Made by a program: the position numbers and the translations under genes
Shown here: positions 32,455 through 44,999 of the stretch, in pieces
Numbering within the stretch: the first letter of the stretch is position 1
How the letters are laid out: every line of letters begins with the position of its first letter
Notes under the pieces: generated by a model
The model's database searches: none
The model's input: the letters and a program-made list of their open reading frames with translations, nothing else
Told to the model about the DNA's origin: nothing
Assembly: GCA_025175895.1 (NCBI GenBank)
Contig: CM045989.1
Coordinates: 21,259,928-21,323,927, forward strand
Length of the DNA stretch: 64,000 bases
Direction of reading: 5' to 3'
Source of the DNA: Wurfbainia villosa
Lineage: Eukaryota > Streptophyta > Magnoliopsida > Zingiberales > Zingiberaceae

Positions 32455-35400
32455 CTAGTGCCAATCACCGTAGTATCTAATACCCAATGACCTAGTGTGA
32501 CCATCATGCTTTTTCTGTGCCAAAGCCTTGGTCAAGGGATCTGCGATGTTAGCCTCTGTGGGTACTCTGCAAATCTTCACATCTCCTCGATCGACAATCT
32601 CACGAATGAGATGTAAGCACCGATATATTCGGCCTCTATTGTAGAATCAATAACTGTGTCCTGCTTGGAACTCTTCCAGCTCATAGTGCTACCTATTCAA
32701 GCAAAACACGAACCCTGACTGCGATCTATAATCATCCTGGTCAGTTTGGAAGCTGGCATCGCTGTAACCCTTTACAGCTAGCTCCTCATCGCCTCCAAAT
32801 ATCAAGAAATATTCTTTAGTCCTTCTCAAGTACTTAAGAATATTCTTGACTGCTATCTAGTGATGCTCACCTGGATCTGACTGGTATCTACTCATCATGC
32901 TCAAAGCATACGAGACATCAGGACGAGTACACAAAGATGGCGCATATGATAGATCCTATAGCAAATGCGTAAGGGATCTTATCCATGCGGTCTCTCTCCT
33001 CTCTAGAAGAGGGACTTTGAGTCTTCAAAGACTCACACCCAGAAGTCCTTTCTTGGAATTCTGCATGGCAAACCGAAGTAATACCATGTCAATGTATGTA
33101 CTCTGACTTAGGCCAAGCAATCTCTTAGATCTATCTCTATAGATCTTTATGCCTAGAATACAGGCTGCTTCACCTAAGTCCTTCATTGAGAAGCACGTCC
33201 CCAGCCAAGTCATCACAGACTGTAGCGAAGGGATGTCATTCCCAATGAGTAGTATGTCATCCACATACAATACAAGGAACACAACTGTGTTCCCATTAAC
33301 CCTCTTGTAGACACAGGGTTCATCTTCATTCTTGATGAAACCAAACTGTTTGATCGCATCATCGAATCGAAGATTACACCGGTAGAAGCTTGCTTTAGCC
33401 CATAAATGGACCTTTGCAGCTTGCATACCTTCCCAGTATGCTGTGGATCTACAAAACCCTCAGGTTGTGTCATGTACACATCCTCGAGTAAGTTTCCATT
33501 CAGAAACGCGGTTTTGACATCCATCTGCCAGATCTCATAATCGTGGTATGCTGCAATAGCAAGAAAGATTCGAATGGACTTAAACATCGCCACTGGAGAA
33601 AAGGTTTCATCATAGTCAATACCATGAATTTGCTTGAAACCTTTAGCCACCAATCGGCCCTTATAGGTATGCGTAAGTCCATCCATGTCAGTCTTTCTCC
33701 TAAAGACCCACTTACACCCACTGGGTTTGACCCCTTCAGGTGGATCAACCAAAGTCCATACTTGGTTAGTGTACATGGATTCCATCTCGGATCTCATGGC
33801 GTCTAGCCATTTCTCAGAATCTGGGCTCATCACAGCTTCCTGATAGGAGGTAGGCTCATTCTCAATGAGCATAATGTCATCATGGTCGACAAGAGAAATG
33901 AGTATCTCTCATGCCGACGACGCACTTATCGACTGCTGAAGAGGTAGGTCTACCTGAATAGGTGGTTGTTCCACAACTCTTTGTGCAACAACCTCATCAC
34001 CCACAACACTTTGTGGTTCCTGTTCAACCTCCATCAAGGCCTCAGTGCTATGGTCCTTATCTTGAATTTCTTCAAGATCAAGGTACTCCCAGTAGTTTTC
34101 TAGAAACAAAATCCTTTCTAAAAAAACCAGTCTTTGCCACAAACACTTTGTGCTGACTGGGAATGTAGAAGTAATATCCCTTTGTATCCTTGGGATATCC
34201 AACAAAATAGCACCTATCGAATTTAGGTCCTAGTTTGTCTGAGACTTGACGTCGAACGTAAGCCTCACAACCCCAAATCCTCATAAAAGACATCTTGGGA
34301 TTTTTCCCTGTCCCATATCAGATATGGTGTCTTTACCATGACCGATGATGGTACACGGTTAAGGGTAAAGGCTGCTGTGTCTAGAGTATATCCCCAAAAG
34401 GATATAGGAAGATCTGTGTGATTCATCATAGATCGTACCATATCTAATAGGGTACGATTCCTCCTTTCGGATACACCATTCCACTGTGGTGTTCCAAGAG
34501 GAGTGAGTTGGGATAAAATCCCACACTCAGCTAGATAGTCACGAAACTCATGGCTAAGGTATTCACTATCCCAATCTGATCGAAGTATCTTAATACTCTT
34601 GCCAAGCTGGTTTTGTACTTCATTCTTGAATTCTTTGAACTTTTCAAAGGATTCTGATTTATGTGTCATAAGATACACATAATCATATCTACTGAAGTTA
34701 TCAAGAATGTAATGAAGTACCTATAACCACCTCTAGCAAGAATTGAAAGGACCACATACATCACTATGTATAAGTCCTAACAAATCTGCTGTTCTTTCGC
34801 TATGTCCACTAAAGGAGTCTTGGTCATCTTGCCTAAAAGGCAAGACTCGCATGTCTCATATGATTCAAAATCAAATGAGTCTAGCACCCATCCTTATGGA
34901 GCCGAGATAAGCGACTCTCATTTATGTGACCTAAGCGACAATGCCAGAGATAGGTTTGGTTCAACTCATTTGACTTGAACCTCTTGGTACTTATGTTATA
35001 GATAGGGCTCTCTAAGTCTAGAAAGTAAAGTCCGTTCATTAGAGGTGAACTACAATAGAACATATCATTTAAATAAACTGAACAACATTTGTTCTTTATT
35101 ATAAATGAAAATCCTTTCTTGTCCAAACAAGAAACTGAAATGATGTTCTTGGTTAAGGGGCACATAACAACATTCATCTAATTCTAGTACAAGCCCGAGG
35201 GCGTAGATAGATCATAAGTTCCTACAAAGAACAAAGAATAACCCTTGCTCCATTGCCTACTCGTAGGTCCACCTCGCCTTTGTCAATGCCCCGCTATTTC
35301 TCACCGCACATTGGTACAAATGTGAGATGCACATCCGGTATCTAATACCCATGATGAAGAAATAGATAGATTGACTTCTATAACATTTATACCTGAAGTA

Positions 35401-35798
35401 GAAGTCTCACTTCTCTTCTTCTTAAGATCTTCCAAGTATGCCTTAGAGACTTCATATCTCTCATGCCTAGCTTGTCCTTGATACAGTTGACGAAGATGTC
35501 CAACCATATCATAAGCATTCATGAACTCGTGTTGCTTCTGAAGCTCAGAGTTCATGGTCGCGAGCAATAGACATGACACATCTAATGCATCATCTTGATG
35601 CTTCTTGTAAGCATCTTTGTCATCTCGCGAGGTAGTGGTAGGAGGTGCCTCCGGAATGGGCTGCTCCAGGACGTACAACTTCCTTTCTTGGGTGAGAACA
35701 ATTCTCAGGTTCCTGTACCAGTCCAGGAAATTTGCTCTATTGACCTTGTCCTTCTCAAGGACAGATCACAGAGAGAGAGTGTTCGTGTTTGTCGACAT
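32455..35798 (-). pseudogene. gag-pol: C2 gag-pol, with two deletions and several breaks
   Basis: Start codon complement at 35796-35798, the same site as in C1. A TGA soon follows where C1 has Cys. Gag is cut short: the codons after HERYEVSKA join directly to YLEDLKKKRSE, removing about 142 codons that in C1 hold half the capsid and the zinc knuckle. Protease (WVLDTGCASH), integrase (CRLGHINESR, then SERRNRT; second Asp motif reads LRSDWDSEY), and reverse transcriptase (WVFRRKTDMDG, frameshift near 33385, YVDD near 33265) follow. RNase H loses about 170 bp just after the EAEYI motif. Despite this, C2 keeps sense codons at most sites where C1 has stops, which makes it a useful reference. Confidence 0.93.
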
Positions 35799-37452
35799 AG
35801 TTATCTACAACATACAATGCAGAGAATTAATATCATATTCCTTTTATCATTTAATTAGGCCTTTAATCAAATGATGCTCCCACTAAATTATAGGAATTTT
35901 GTAGAATCGAGTTATGGATGTGGTCAAACCACTTTTACTAGATTCATACAAACTAGCTATAATTCTTGCGGGACAAGATCCACATCATACTATGCCTTGA
36001 GTTAGCTTTGGCTAAATTGCCCAAGACTTAGTACGATCGGTGGGTAACACATTACCGATTACATCTCTATGCAACTCTTGTTTATATTATTAAGACCCAC
36101 AATTACAAAAGACCTTGAGTTAGCTTTGGCTAAATCGCCCAAGATTTAGTGTAAATGCGATCTTAACCTATCTTTCCAACGATTGGAATATGCCTATAGT
36201 TCTACTCGATCCAATTGAGTTAACTAGTTTTGCTCAATCTAATTGAGCTTACTCTAACCCGAGTCGTGATAGGCGGGACCAAGATTGTCCCTCCGCACCC
36301 TACCAAGATAATATGTGTTGCTCTGCTTTGGCAGATTCAACAACAACAAATGATCGAGGTAGTGATGAGTATCAAGGCTCGGTAGGCATTTTCGAGTTGA
36401 TTCGATTATGATCTAATCTAATCGTAATGTGTATCTTATACGCATTTAGGCCTTTATTATCCTATATTAGCATGCATCATATACATACATTAATTATTCT
36501 AGCATGCATCATATACATACAAGAAAATTAACCTAGCATGCATCGTATACATACAAACATTTTTCTACTAGCATGCATCACATACATACAAGCAAAATCA
36601 ATTAAATATACATATATATATATCAACATATATATATATCATTAAATGTGATATAGTCATGGCCCTACTACGATCTTCTCAAGCCAATGAGATGATCGGA
36701 CGGTCAACCTAAGGCTAGTGGTTTCTCCAAGCGCTTCCTTTGACCGCCATGTGTCGTCGTCACCCTTCTCGTAATCTCGTCTTCGAGTGGACTTTCCACC
36801 GCTCCATTTTGTACATTACAAATATGAAACTCGAGTTACATTCGAGTCTAAAAACTAATTACAACTAGAATTTCAAAATAAGAGGTACGATGCGCAGGTC
36901 GCATACACTATACAACACGCACAACCACAAAACGGCACGTAGGCCGTATTATGAATTACAACACACTTATTCAATCAAATTGGGATCATTGGGCCATGAC
37001 AATCACAGAATTATACATAATTCTAAATTTTGTATTTTTAAAGAAATTTCTATAATTTTTCCTAATTTATTTCGAATTTATGAGTCAACTCTCCATAACG
37101 GTCCTGCTAAGCGGTTTCCGGGCGCGATCGCGGGACATGACCCCTTTCGGGGATAGGGGCAGCGCCCCTACTCGCAAAATAAACTTCGCGAGTGTCCCTA
37201 CAATGATCTTAAAGCGACTTAAGTCGCTGTCCCAAAAACCTAAAGCGAGAACTCGCCGATTCGGAGAGTTTTTCTCGACGGTTGAAGCCTACCAGTGTCC
37301 CAACACTCGTTGCTTCGACTCTACGAGAAAAATACCCAAAAATTCTATAAAATAAGAAAATTTACAGAAACATATAAATCTGTAATTTTTATATCTAATA
37401 TAAAAACTACAAAAATGAAACACATACATGCTTCGCACGTGGCTCGATACAT
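35799..37452 (-). other. C2 leader and decayed primer binding site
   Basis: Matches the C1 leader, including the spaced 36-nt repeat (35996-36031, 36114-36149), the four tandem repeats (36467-36593) and a short TA run. The primer site next to the LTR (37441-37452) is mutated: only part of the TGGTATCAG complement remains. Confidence 0.8.
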
Positions 37453-39263
37453 CTGGTTTTTCCGAGCCGCAAAACCGCGCTATGAAACCTCTAAGCCCGC
37501 CACGGATCCGCGGCGTATAAAATTATAATTACATGTATGTGCTTACAGAAATCCTAGATCTACCTTAGATCTAAGAGGTTAGAACGTTACCCTCATAGCG
37601 ACGCCCTTCGCTTATCCCGCTCGTCCAAAAGTTCGCCGGAACTCGAGAGTGTCAAGTGCACACTCCTCTATGGTATCCACACAAGCAATAGGTGGAGAAA
37701 CTCAACCTTGAGTGTGCTAGCACTCCTTGGTTGGTTCGGCCAAAGAGAGAGATGGGAGAGGGAGAGCTTGAGAGAAAAGGTTCCAAGGAAGAAGATGAAG
37801 TTGGAATTAACTCACCAAATGAATTTCATCTAATGAAACCCCTAAAGTGGCCGGCCACTTCATGGAGGGGGGGTTACATGCATGCATGTAACTCCCATGA
37901 CCCTTGGTCTCCCTCATGATGTGGCACCAATGACAAATTCAATGATGATGTGGAGCACCATCATTGGCCGGCCATGCCTAGTCATCATCATGACATGGCA
38001 TTTGGTCAAGTCAAACTTGACCTTTCATCTTCCCTCTCAAGTCAAGTCAAACTTGACCTCTAATCTCCCATGGTTGATCAAATCTAACCACTTGACTCAA
38101 GTCAATTTAATATAATGAATCTCTATTCATTAATTTAAATTGATTTGATGAATCAAATCTCAATTAGACTCATTCAACACTTGAATCAACTTGAGTCTAA
38201 CTCAATTAGTCTAATTTTGATTACTCTTAATCCAATTTGGTTCATCCCATGAACCTAATCCTCATGGTTCATCATATGAACCTAATCTCCATCTAATTGC
38301 TCTTATGTGTGTGACCCTATAGGTTCTTGTAACGTTGGCAATGTCCCTAAACCGATTTAGGAACATAAGCAATGAGCGGTATCTAGCAACACATCATTGC
38401 TACCCAAGTTACAAGAATGTTGAGCTCCAACATCACCTTTGTGACTACTAATTGTGACTCTCACAATATGTGACAATGTCCCTCAATCCTTGACATCTAG
38501 ATTGACCAATCGAGGCATAGACCGTGTCATCCTCGGTACAATCTAAATCTTGAACTCCAAGTAGACTCACTCTAATCAAATGAGCTCAATATCTCATATT
38601 GACTCATTTGGGCTTGGCCATGCACTTCGTGGTCTCACTCTATCAAGAATATCGATGTCACCCCCGTCATATAGGAGGTATAGATCTCATCTACTTCACT
38701 CACATCCGTTCACATAATTTGTTACATACCCAAGAATCGCTTTATAGTCCACCCATTTACTGTGACGCTTGACGGCCAAAGTATGCAACTCTTATGTAGG
38801 GAACCATGGTGACTTCAGTGTCTAAGGACTAATAGTCATACTAATAGCCACATGAGAAAGTATATGACACTCATATAACGATCCATGATACTTTCTCATG
38901 ATGGTCATTCAGTATACATTCTCCAATGCATACCCATGTGTCAACTTGATATCTCATATCCATGACTTGTGAGATCAAGTCATCTTGTTGACCTACATGC
39001 TAGTCTCTACGCATTAACATTGTCCCTGAATTTTAATACTCGACTAGGAATGATTAAGAGTAGTGTTCTCTATATCATCTCATTATCGATTCAACCAATC
39101 GATTGATATAGATAAGAACCTACTACTCAAGGATATTATTATATTTAGTTATTTGGCACCAATACAAGTAAATATAATAACCATGCTTTTATAAATAGGA
39201 ATATGATACAATAAAGTCCATACAACAATCATCACATGATTGGCTCTAGAGCTTTCACTAACA
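37453..39263 (-). repeat. C2 5' LTR (~1811 bp)
   Basis: Right end CTAACA followed by AGGCG. The left edge is blurred because the terminal bases and primer site are mutated (TCTGG in place of TGTTGG). The 20-bp RY palindrome is kept at 37873-37892. Confidence 0.9.
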
Positions 39264-39532
39264 AGGCGTTCACCCAAATATAATACCCCACTATCAGAGA
39301 CACGGAATCCTTCATCCTTCCCTTCTTGGATCTCTTGCTTGATCCTTTGGATGCTAGGATCTTTGTCTTGTCTCGCTAATATATCCTCAAAAAGTGTAGG
39401 TACTATGGTCAAGGCGGAGAGCTGTTCAGAAATGATCTCAACTCCAAGATTCATTATCTCTTTCTCTAGTGGTTGGGATAGTGTTGCTAGGGACATCAAA
39501 GTGACACATGATTTTCTACTCAGTGCATTTGC
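39264..39532 (-). pseudogene. pol: G pol: RNase H-integrase linker fragment
   Basis: Between the C2 and B insertions. The minus strand encodes NALSRKSCVTLMS, QEIQEGKDEGFRVSDSG and VLYLGERL, the linker of gypsy pol. It runs into the integrase start at 30612 once C2 is removed, and into RNase H at 45000 once B is removed. The right end TTTGC (39528-39532) is the left target duplication of B. Confidence 0.85.
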
Positions 39533-40700
39533 TGTAGGGGATCGATATGACCGGCTAGAGGGGGGTGAATAGCCCTCATACGTTGGACGTCGTAAATTGC
39601 TCGTCTACAAAACGTTAGCGCAAGCGGAATATACAACTATAAGTAAAGACAAGCAAAATATAAACAAGCAATACAAACACCGAGATATAACGTGGTTCAC
39701 GGCTACGCCGCTAATCCACGGTCCGATTCGTCCATGGTGAATCACTCCGCCAAAACCAATCACTATCGGTCTCTCCTTTGCACAAAGCTAGGTGGAGGTA
39801 ACCTTTACAACCAAGATCACTCTTCTTACAATAGGATTGAAGTAAAGACAAGTAAGAAGAGTTTAGAGCTTGTGGGGCACTAGGAAGATTGTTTGGAGTA
39901 TGAGCATTTGCCTCTCAAAGGCTTACACCCTCTCTTTTTATAGAGAGGGCTAACTTCTTCCCGTTTGCCGCCATCACGACCGCCGCTTGGCGATCGCCAT
40001 TACTACAACGGCCTCCGAACACGCCGGATCCCGACCGCTAGTCCAACGGAACTCTGGCCGACGATGGACCTCATCACGATCGCTTCGTAGTCGACGCCTG
40101 GCCGCTACGAACGGTTCGCGGGTCGAACTTTATGGCGAACCGCTCGATCAGCGCGATCGATGATCTTGGCAATGATCGCCCACGTATGGCGATGACCGCT
40201 GGCCACAATCCAATCGATACCGCCGAACTCACTGACTAGAGCGATCGCCGCCATGACATGGCAATGACCGGTTTCGAAAACCCATCCGACACTTGGCCAA
40301 ATGGCCAAGTTTCACCTAAGAGCTACCCTTCCCGGGTTACAATCGCCACTCTCATTTCTGAGTCCTCGCCGAAGTTCTTCGCTCGTCGCCACGCCCTCAA
40401 AGATCGCGCACGACTGCGCAATGCTCCTTCGCGTCTCTTGCCTCGAAGTCTACTTCCTCCGGCTTCACTCCAAGCTCCTCGTCCGGCGGTCCCTCGGATG
40501 CTCCAAGCGCACGGCTTCCGCAAAGCTATCCTTCACCGACTCAAGGCACGAGTCATGAGATGTGAAACTCGCCACGGCTCCATGTGCGAATTACTAAGTC
40601 CTGCACGACTTCAACGCACATATCACATCAACATATCAAACTAACTTAAACCCTTTGCCACACCATCAAAACCATAGTACGGCAAGAGATTGCCCTAACA
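39533..40700 (-). repeat. B 3' LTR (1168 bp)
   Basis: Begins TGTAGGGGATCG and ends CCTAACA. Outside a GATCG-rich block (about 39955-40255) it is nearly identical to the other B LTR; within that block the two differ by many substitutions and indels. TATA box complement at 39936-39942. Confidence 0.92.
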
Positions 40701-42047
40701 ATCTCCCCCTTTTTGATGTGTGGCAATCCGTTTAAGTTAGGTAAAAACATTTGATATAAATTCTAAGGTAAGAAAGCATGTAAAGATAAACATGATATAA
40801 CAACATGCAATTCCCCCTTAATCCATGAAACTCTCTATGCAAATTTTCTCCCCCTATCATATATTTCTCCCCCTACAATATATTTCTCCCCCTAAAGTGA
40901 TTAACTTAAACATAATTATTTCTCCCCCTTTGACACCATCAAAAAGATTAACACTAAGTTATAAGCTCATGGCATCAAGTATAATGGAGGGAAAATATGA
41001 CAAGTTGATTTAAAATTGGGTACCACTTGTTGATGGCATCAAGTATATTTCTAACACTTGTTGTAGGTTTACAAACTGAATTCGGCCTTCAATGGACATC
41101 GATATGGCAATGGCGATCGTAGCACAAAGGAATCCAAATTTCTGATTTTCTGGACGAATTTCAGAAATGCATTATAAATTCCAGAAAATTTGAAAAATCA
41201 TGAAATTTGGGGAACATATTTCTTTTAAGTATATTTATCAAGGAAAAATAGTTTTTCATGAAAACTCATTATATTTTCTTGTTTTTGCCAAAAATCTAAA
41301 AGCTCTAAAAACCACTAGGTTTTTGATCATTCTAGTATCAAGTTAGCTACCTAGTTTTGCATCCAATTGTTTCAAAACATGAATACATGTATTTTAAGGT
41401 AAGAAATTGTTTTGAAAACATATGAAATATCCAACCATGATCTTTGGGCAATATGTCTATGAATTAAACATAAGCCTTCCCCATGATTGGTCTATTATTG
41501 CTATGTTGATACTTTAAATGACCATCTAAATGCCATAGGCATTAGTGGACATTTGTATCATCCTAACATCTCACCCATGCTAAGTTTGCAATCAAGGTAG
41601 CCTATAGTGAGTGTGAGATGTATCCTAGGGGGTATTTGTATATACTTAACCCATATATTCATGCAATTCTATCATGGTTAAGTATCAACCTAACATTCTA
41701 CATGATCATAATGACATATATGAATGAATTCTACATTATGATCATGAAACTCATGTATCCATCAAATAATAGTCATGCATTAGGTATTATATGATGATAA
41801 ACAAACTATCACCTAAAGCATGATTTAAACCTATTTCTAGTGATAACGTGCCAAATTTCAAAATCATAAATCATGATTTAAAACATACATAGCAATTACA
41901 TCAATCATTATGATTTAAGCATTATTACCTATTTATGGGCACGTTATCATCACCCAACACTATCTAAAAAATGTTGTCCCGTCATCCTAAGTCAACCAAA
42001 TTATGATATAGGTCAAGTTCATATGGTTGACTACCCTAGGGGTTATT
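40701..42047 (-). other. B 3' non-coding region with repeated purine tracts
   Basis: Sense strand carries AGGGGGAGAAATA-like tracts at about 40702, 40810, 40848, 40865, 40883 and 40919 (plus-strand positions), in addition to the one next to the LTR. No frame. The part near 41440-41985 matches A at 63354-64000. Confidence 0.75.
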
Positions 42048-43776
42048 CTAACCCTTAAGGATGGATTTTGGAACCCAAAATAAATTCTTTCCTATTGGGT
42101 TCACTAAATACTCCTTGGGGATCCATTTCCTAGCAATTACTTTCTTTTTATCTTGTCCCCTAGCTATTAGGCATTTGTAGGCCTTTTCATTTTTCTTTTC
42201 CTTGTAGCCTAGGCCTTTCTTGTTGAAACTAGCTTTTTGGCTCCCTAAGATCATATTTAATGTGTTGGAGCCAATTGTGAATTTCTCTAGGGCTTTGGTT
42301 AAATAATCTACCTTTTCCCTTAAGGCCCTATTTTCATTTATACATGCATCATTAACATCCAAAGGCATATAATCATGTGAGCATGCATCATCATTTAAGC
42401 TAGAAGAAGTATTATCATTTAAGCATGCCTTTTCTAATTTTTGTTCTAATTCCTTAATTTGTTCAAGCATGCATTTATTTTTCTTCTTTGTCCTAAATAA
42501 ATCCTTAGTTAAACTAGAAATCATAGAAACTATTTTACTAGGTGAGAGATTGGTTACCATAGTTTCCATGTCCTCTTCTTCTTCGGATGATGAGGATGTG
42601 GAAGCTCCCCCTTCATTTGAGCTCTCCCTACTTGAGCTTGATTCTTCATTTTCGGAGGAAGAGCAATCCAAGTCATCAAAGGCCATCAAGGCCAAATTGG
42701 TGAAAAGGCATTCTCCTCTTCCGATGATGATGAAGAGGATGAGGAAGGATCATCCCAAGTCCTTGCCTTGAGAGCCTTAGCCTTTCCCTTCTCCTTTGTT
42801 TTCTTCTCCTCTTCCTTCTTTTTCTTGCTCCCTTTTTTCTTCTTCTTTTCTTCTTTCTTTTTCCTTTCTTCCTTGCTCTTGTTTAGGAGAGGACAATTGT
42901 CCCTTATGTGCCCTTCTCCTTGGCAATTATAGCATATGACCTTCCCCCTTGGTCTTCTATTCCTATCATTAGATTTATCAAATCTAAAATTCTTAAATGC
43001 ACGTCTTACCCTCCTTACCATGTAGGCTTCTTGGCTATCCATGGAGGAGGAGGAAGATGCTTCACATCGGAGGAGGAGGTGATTTCCATCTTCTTCTTCC
43101 CCTTACTTGCCAATAGTGCTACTCCTCTTGAGGGTTGAATTTTAGGCTCCTCTTGTATTCCCTCAAGCCTAGTTTCGTGGAGTTCCATTGTTGAGAAGAA
43201 CTCCTCCAAGGTGCTCACTTCTAAATTCTTTGAGATATAGAATGAGTCCACCATGGAGCTCCACTTTGAGGACCGGGGAAAGGCATCTATGGCCTTCATT
43301 ACCATATCCCGGTTTGATAGCTTCTCACCTACACTTGTTAGTCCATTTAAAATTTCTTTGAATCTAGAATGCAAAGAAATTACCTTTTCTCCCTTTTCTA
43401 ATTTGATGTTGGATAGTTGGGAGCGGAGGAGATCTCTCCTTGCTAGCTTTGCCTCGGATGTGCCTTCATGGAGCTCAATTAGCTTCTCCCACATCTCCTT
43501 GGCGCTTAGGCATTCTCCTATTCGGTTGATCTCTTGTTGAGGGAGCACATTGTAGAGATGGTGCATGGCTTTGGAGTTTGCAAGGTGCTCCTCTCTTTGC
43601 CTCTTGGTCCACCTAGATTTCTCTATTGGCTTCCCTTCTTCATCCCTAGGCAAAACGAAACCGGATTCCATTGTAATCATTATATCAAAATCCGTTTCGA
43701 AAAATACCTCCATTCGCTTCTTCCACCAAGCGAATTCTCCTTCAAACTTCGGAGGATGGATGTTGGAGCCGGCCAT
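42048..43776 (-). pseudogene. gag: B gag with two frameshifts
   Basis: Same protein as A Gag: starts MAGSNIHPPKFEGEF at 43776, with UBN2-like capsid region, Lys-rich part, intact zinc knuckle CYNCQGEGHIRDNC (about 42905), Ser/Glu-rich stretch, coiled coil and KWIPKEYLVNP C-terminus. One frameshift lies in the Ser codons near 43050, the second near 42700. Each is a one- or two-base change and the flanking frames overlap, so the protein was whole recently. Confidence 0.9.
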
Positions 43777-43838
43777 TTTAAAAATTGCTTGTTGTGGTGG
43801 TTAGTCCTCGACAAGCTTTCCTCGGCTCTGATACCACT

Positions 43839-44994
43839 TGTAGGGGATCGATATGACCGGCTAGAGGGGGGTGAATAGCCCTCGTACGTTGGACGTCGTA
43901 AATTGCTCGTCTACAAAATGTTAGCGCAAGCGGAATATACAACTATAAGTAAAGACAAGCAAAATATAAACAAGCAATACAAACACCGAGATATAACGTG
44001 GTTCACGGCTACGCCGCTAATCCACGGTCCGATTCGTCCACGGTGAATCACTCCGCCAAAACCAATCACTATCGGTCTCTCCTTTGCACAAAGCTAGGTG
44101 GAGGTAACCTTTACAACCAAGATCACTCTTCTTACAATAGGATTGAAGTAAAGACAAGTAAGAAGAGTTTAGAGCTTGTGGGGCACTAGGAAGATTGTTT
44201 GGAGTATGAGCATTTGCCTCTCAAAGGCTTACACCCTCTCTTTTTATAGAGAGGGCTAACTTCTTCCGTTGCGCCATCACCGATCGCCCTTGGCAATCAT
44301 CGCCGCTACAACGGCCTCCGAACACGTCGGATCCCGACCGTTGTAGTCCAACGGAACTCTTGGCGATCGATGGACCTCATCACGATCGCTACTCCGTAGT
44401 CGATCGCCTACGGCTACGAACGGCCGCGTCAACCCTTATTGACTACCGATCACGCTTCGCCGCCGATCGATGGTCTTGGCAATCGACGCCCACGATGGCG
44501 CGATCACTGGCCACAATCCAATCGATACCACCGAACTCACTGATTAGAGCGCCGATCGCATGACATGGCAATGACCGGTTTCGAAAACCCATCCGACACT
44601 TGGCCAAATGGCCAAGTTTCACCTAAGAGCTACCCTTCCCGGGTTACAATCGCCACTCATTTTCTGAGTCCTCGCCTCGGTTCTCTTCGTTCTCGCCACG
44701 TCCTCCCTAACATCAGCGACGGCTCGCAATGCTCCTTCGCCTCTTGCCTCAAGTCTACTTCCTCCGGCCACTCCAAGCTTCGTCCGGCGGTCCCTGATGC
44801 TCCAAGCACGCCTGCAAAGCTATCCTTCACCGACTCAAGGCACGAGTCATGAGATGTGAAACTCGCCACGGCTCCATGTGCGAATTACTAAGTCCTGCAC
44901 GACTTCAACGCACATATCACATCAACATATCAAACTAACTTAAACCCTTTACCACACCATCAAAACCATATCACGGCAAGAGATTGCCCTAACA
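43839..44994 (-). repeat. B 5' LTR (1156 bp)
   Basis: Begins TGTAGGGGATCG after the primer site and ends CCTAACA, followed by TTTGC. The block about 44260-44570 is the variable counterpart of 39955-40255. Confidence 0.92.
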
Positions 44995-44999
44995 TTTGC

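Larger units (their letters stand above)
30613..39263 (-). mobile_element. C2: Angela/BARE-like copia element, complete ends
   Basis: 3' LTR 30613-32440, polypurine tract 32441-32450, broken gag-pol 32455-35798, leader 35799-37452, 5' LTR 37453-39263. AGGCG flanks both sides (30608-30612 and 39264-39268). It is the same family as C1 throughout, but lacks the GC-rich leader insert and has two internal coding deletions. It interrupts the G pol between RNase H and integrase; removing it and one AGGCG restores the G reading frame locally. Confidence 0.94.
39533..44994 (-). mobile_element. B: gag-only SIRE-related element, complete ends
   Basis: LTRs 39533-40700 and 43839-44994, flanked by TTTGC (39528-39532, 44995-44999). 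Primer site complement 43824-43836 (TGGTATCAGAGCC on the minus strand) and polypurine tract complement 40701-40712. The interior has gag only; no protease, integrase or RT can be seen in its 3.1 kb. Same family as A, but inserted into G, which itself inserted into A, so the family moved both before and after G arrived. Confidence 0.93.
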
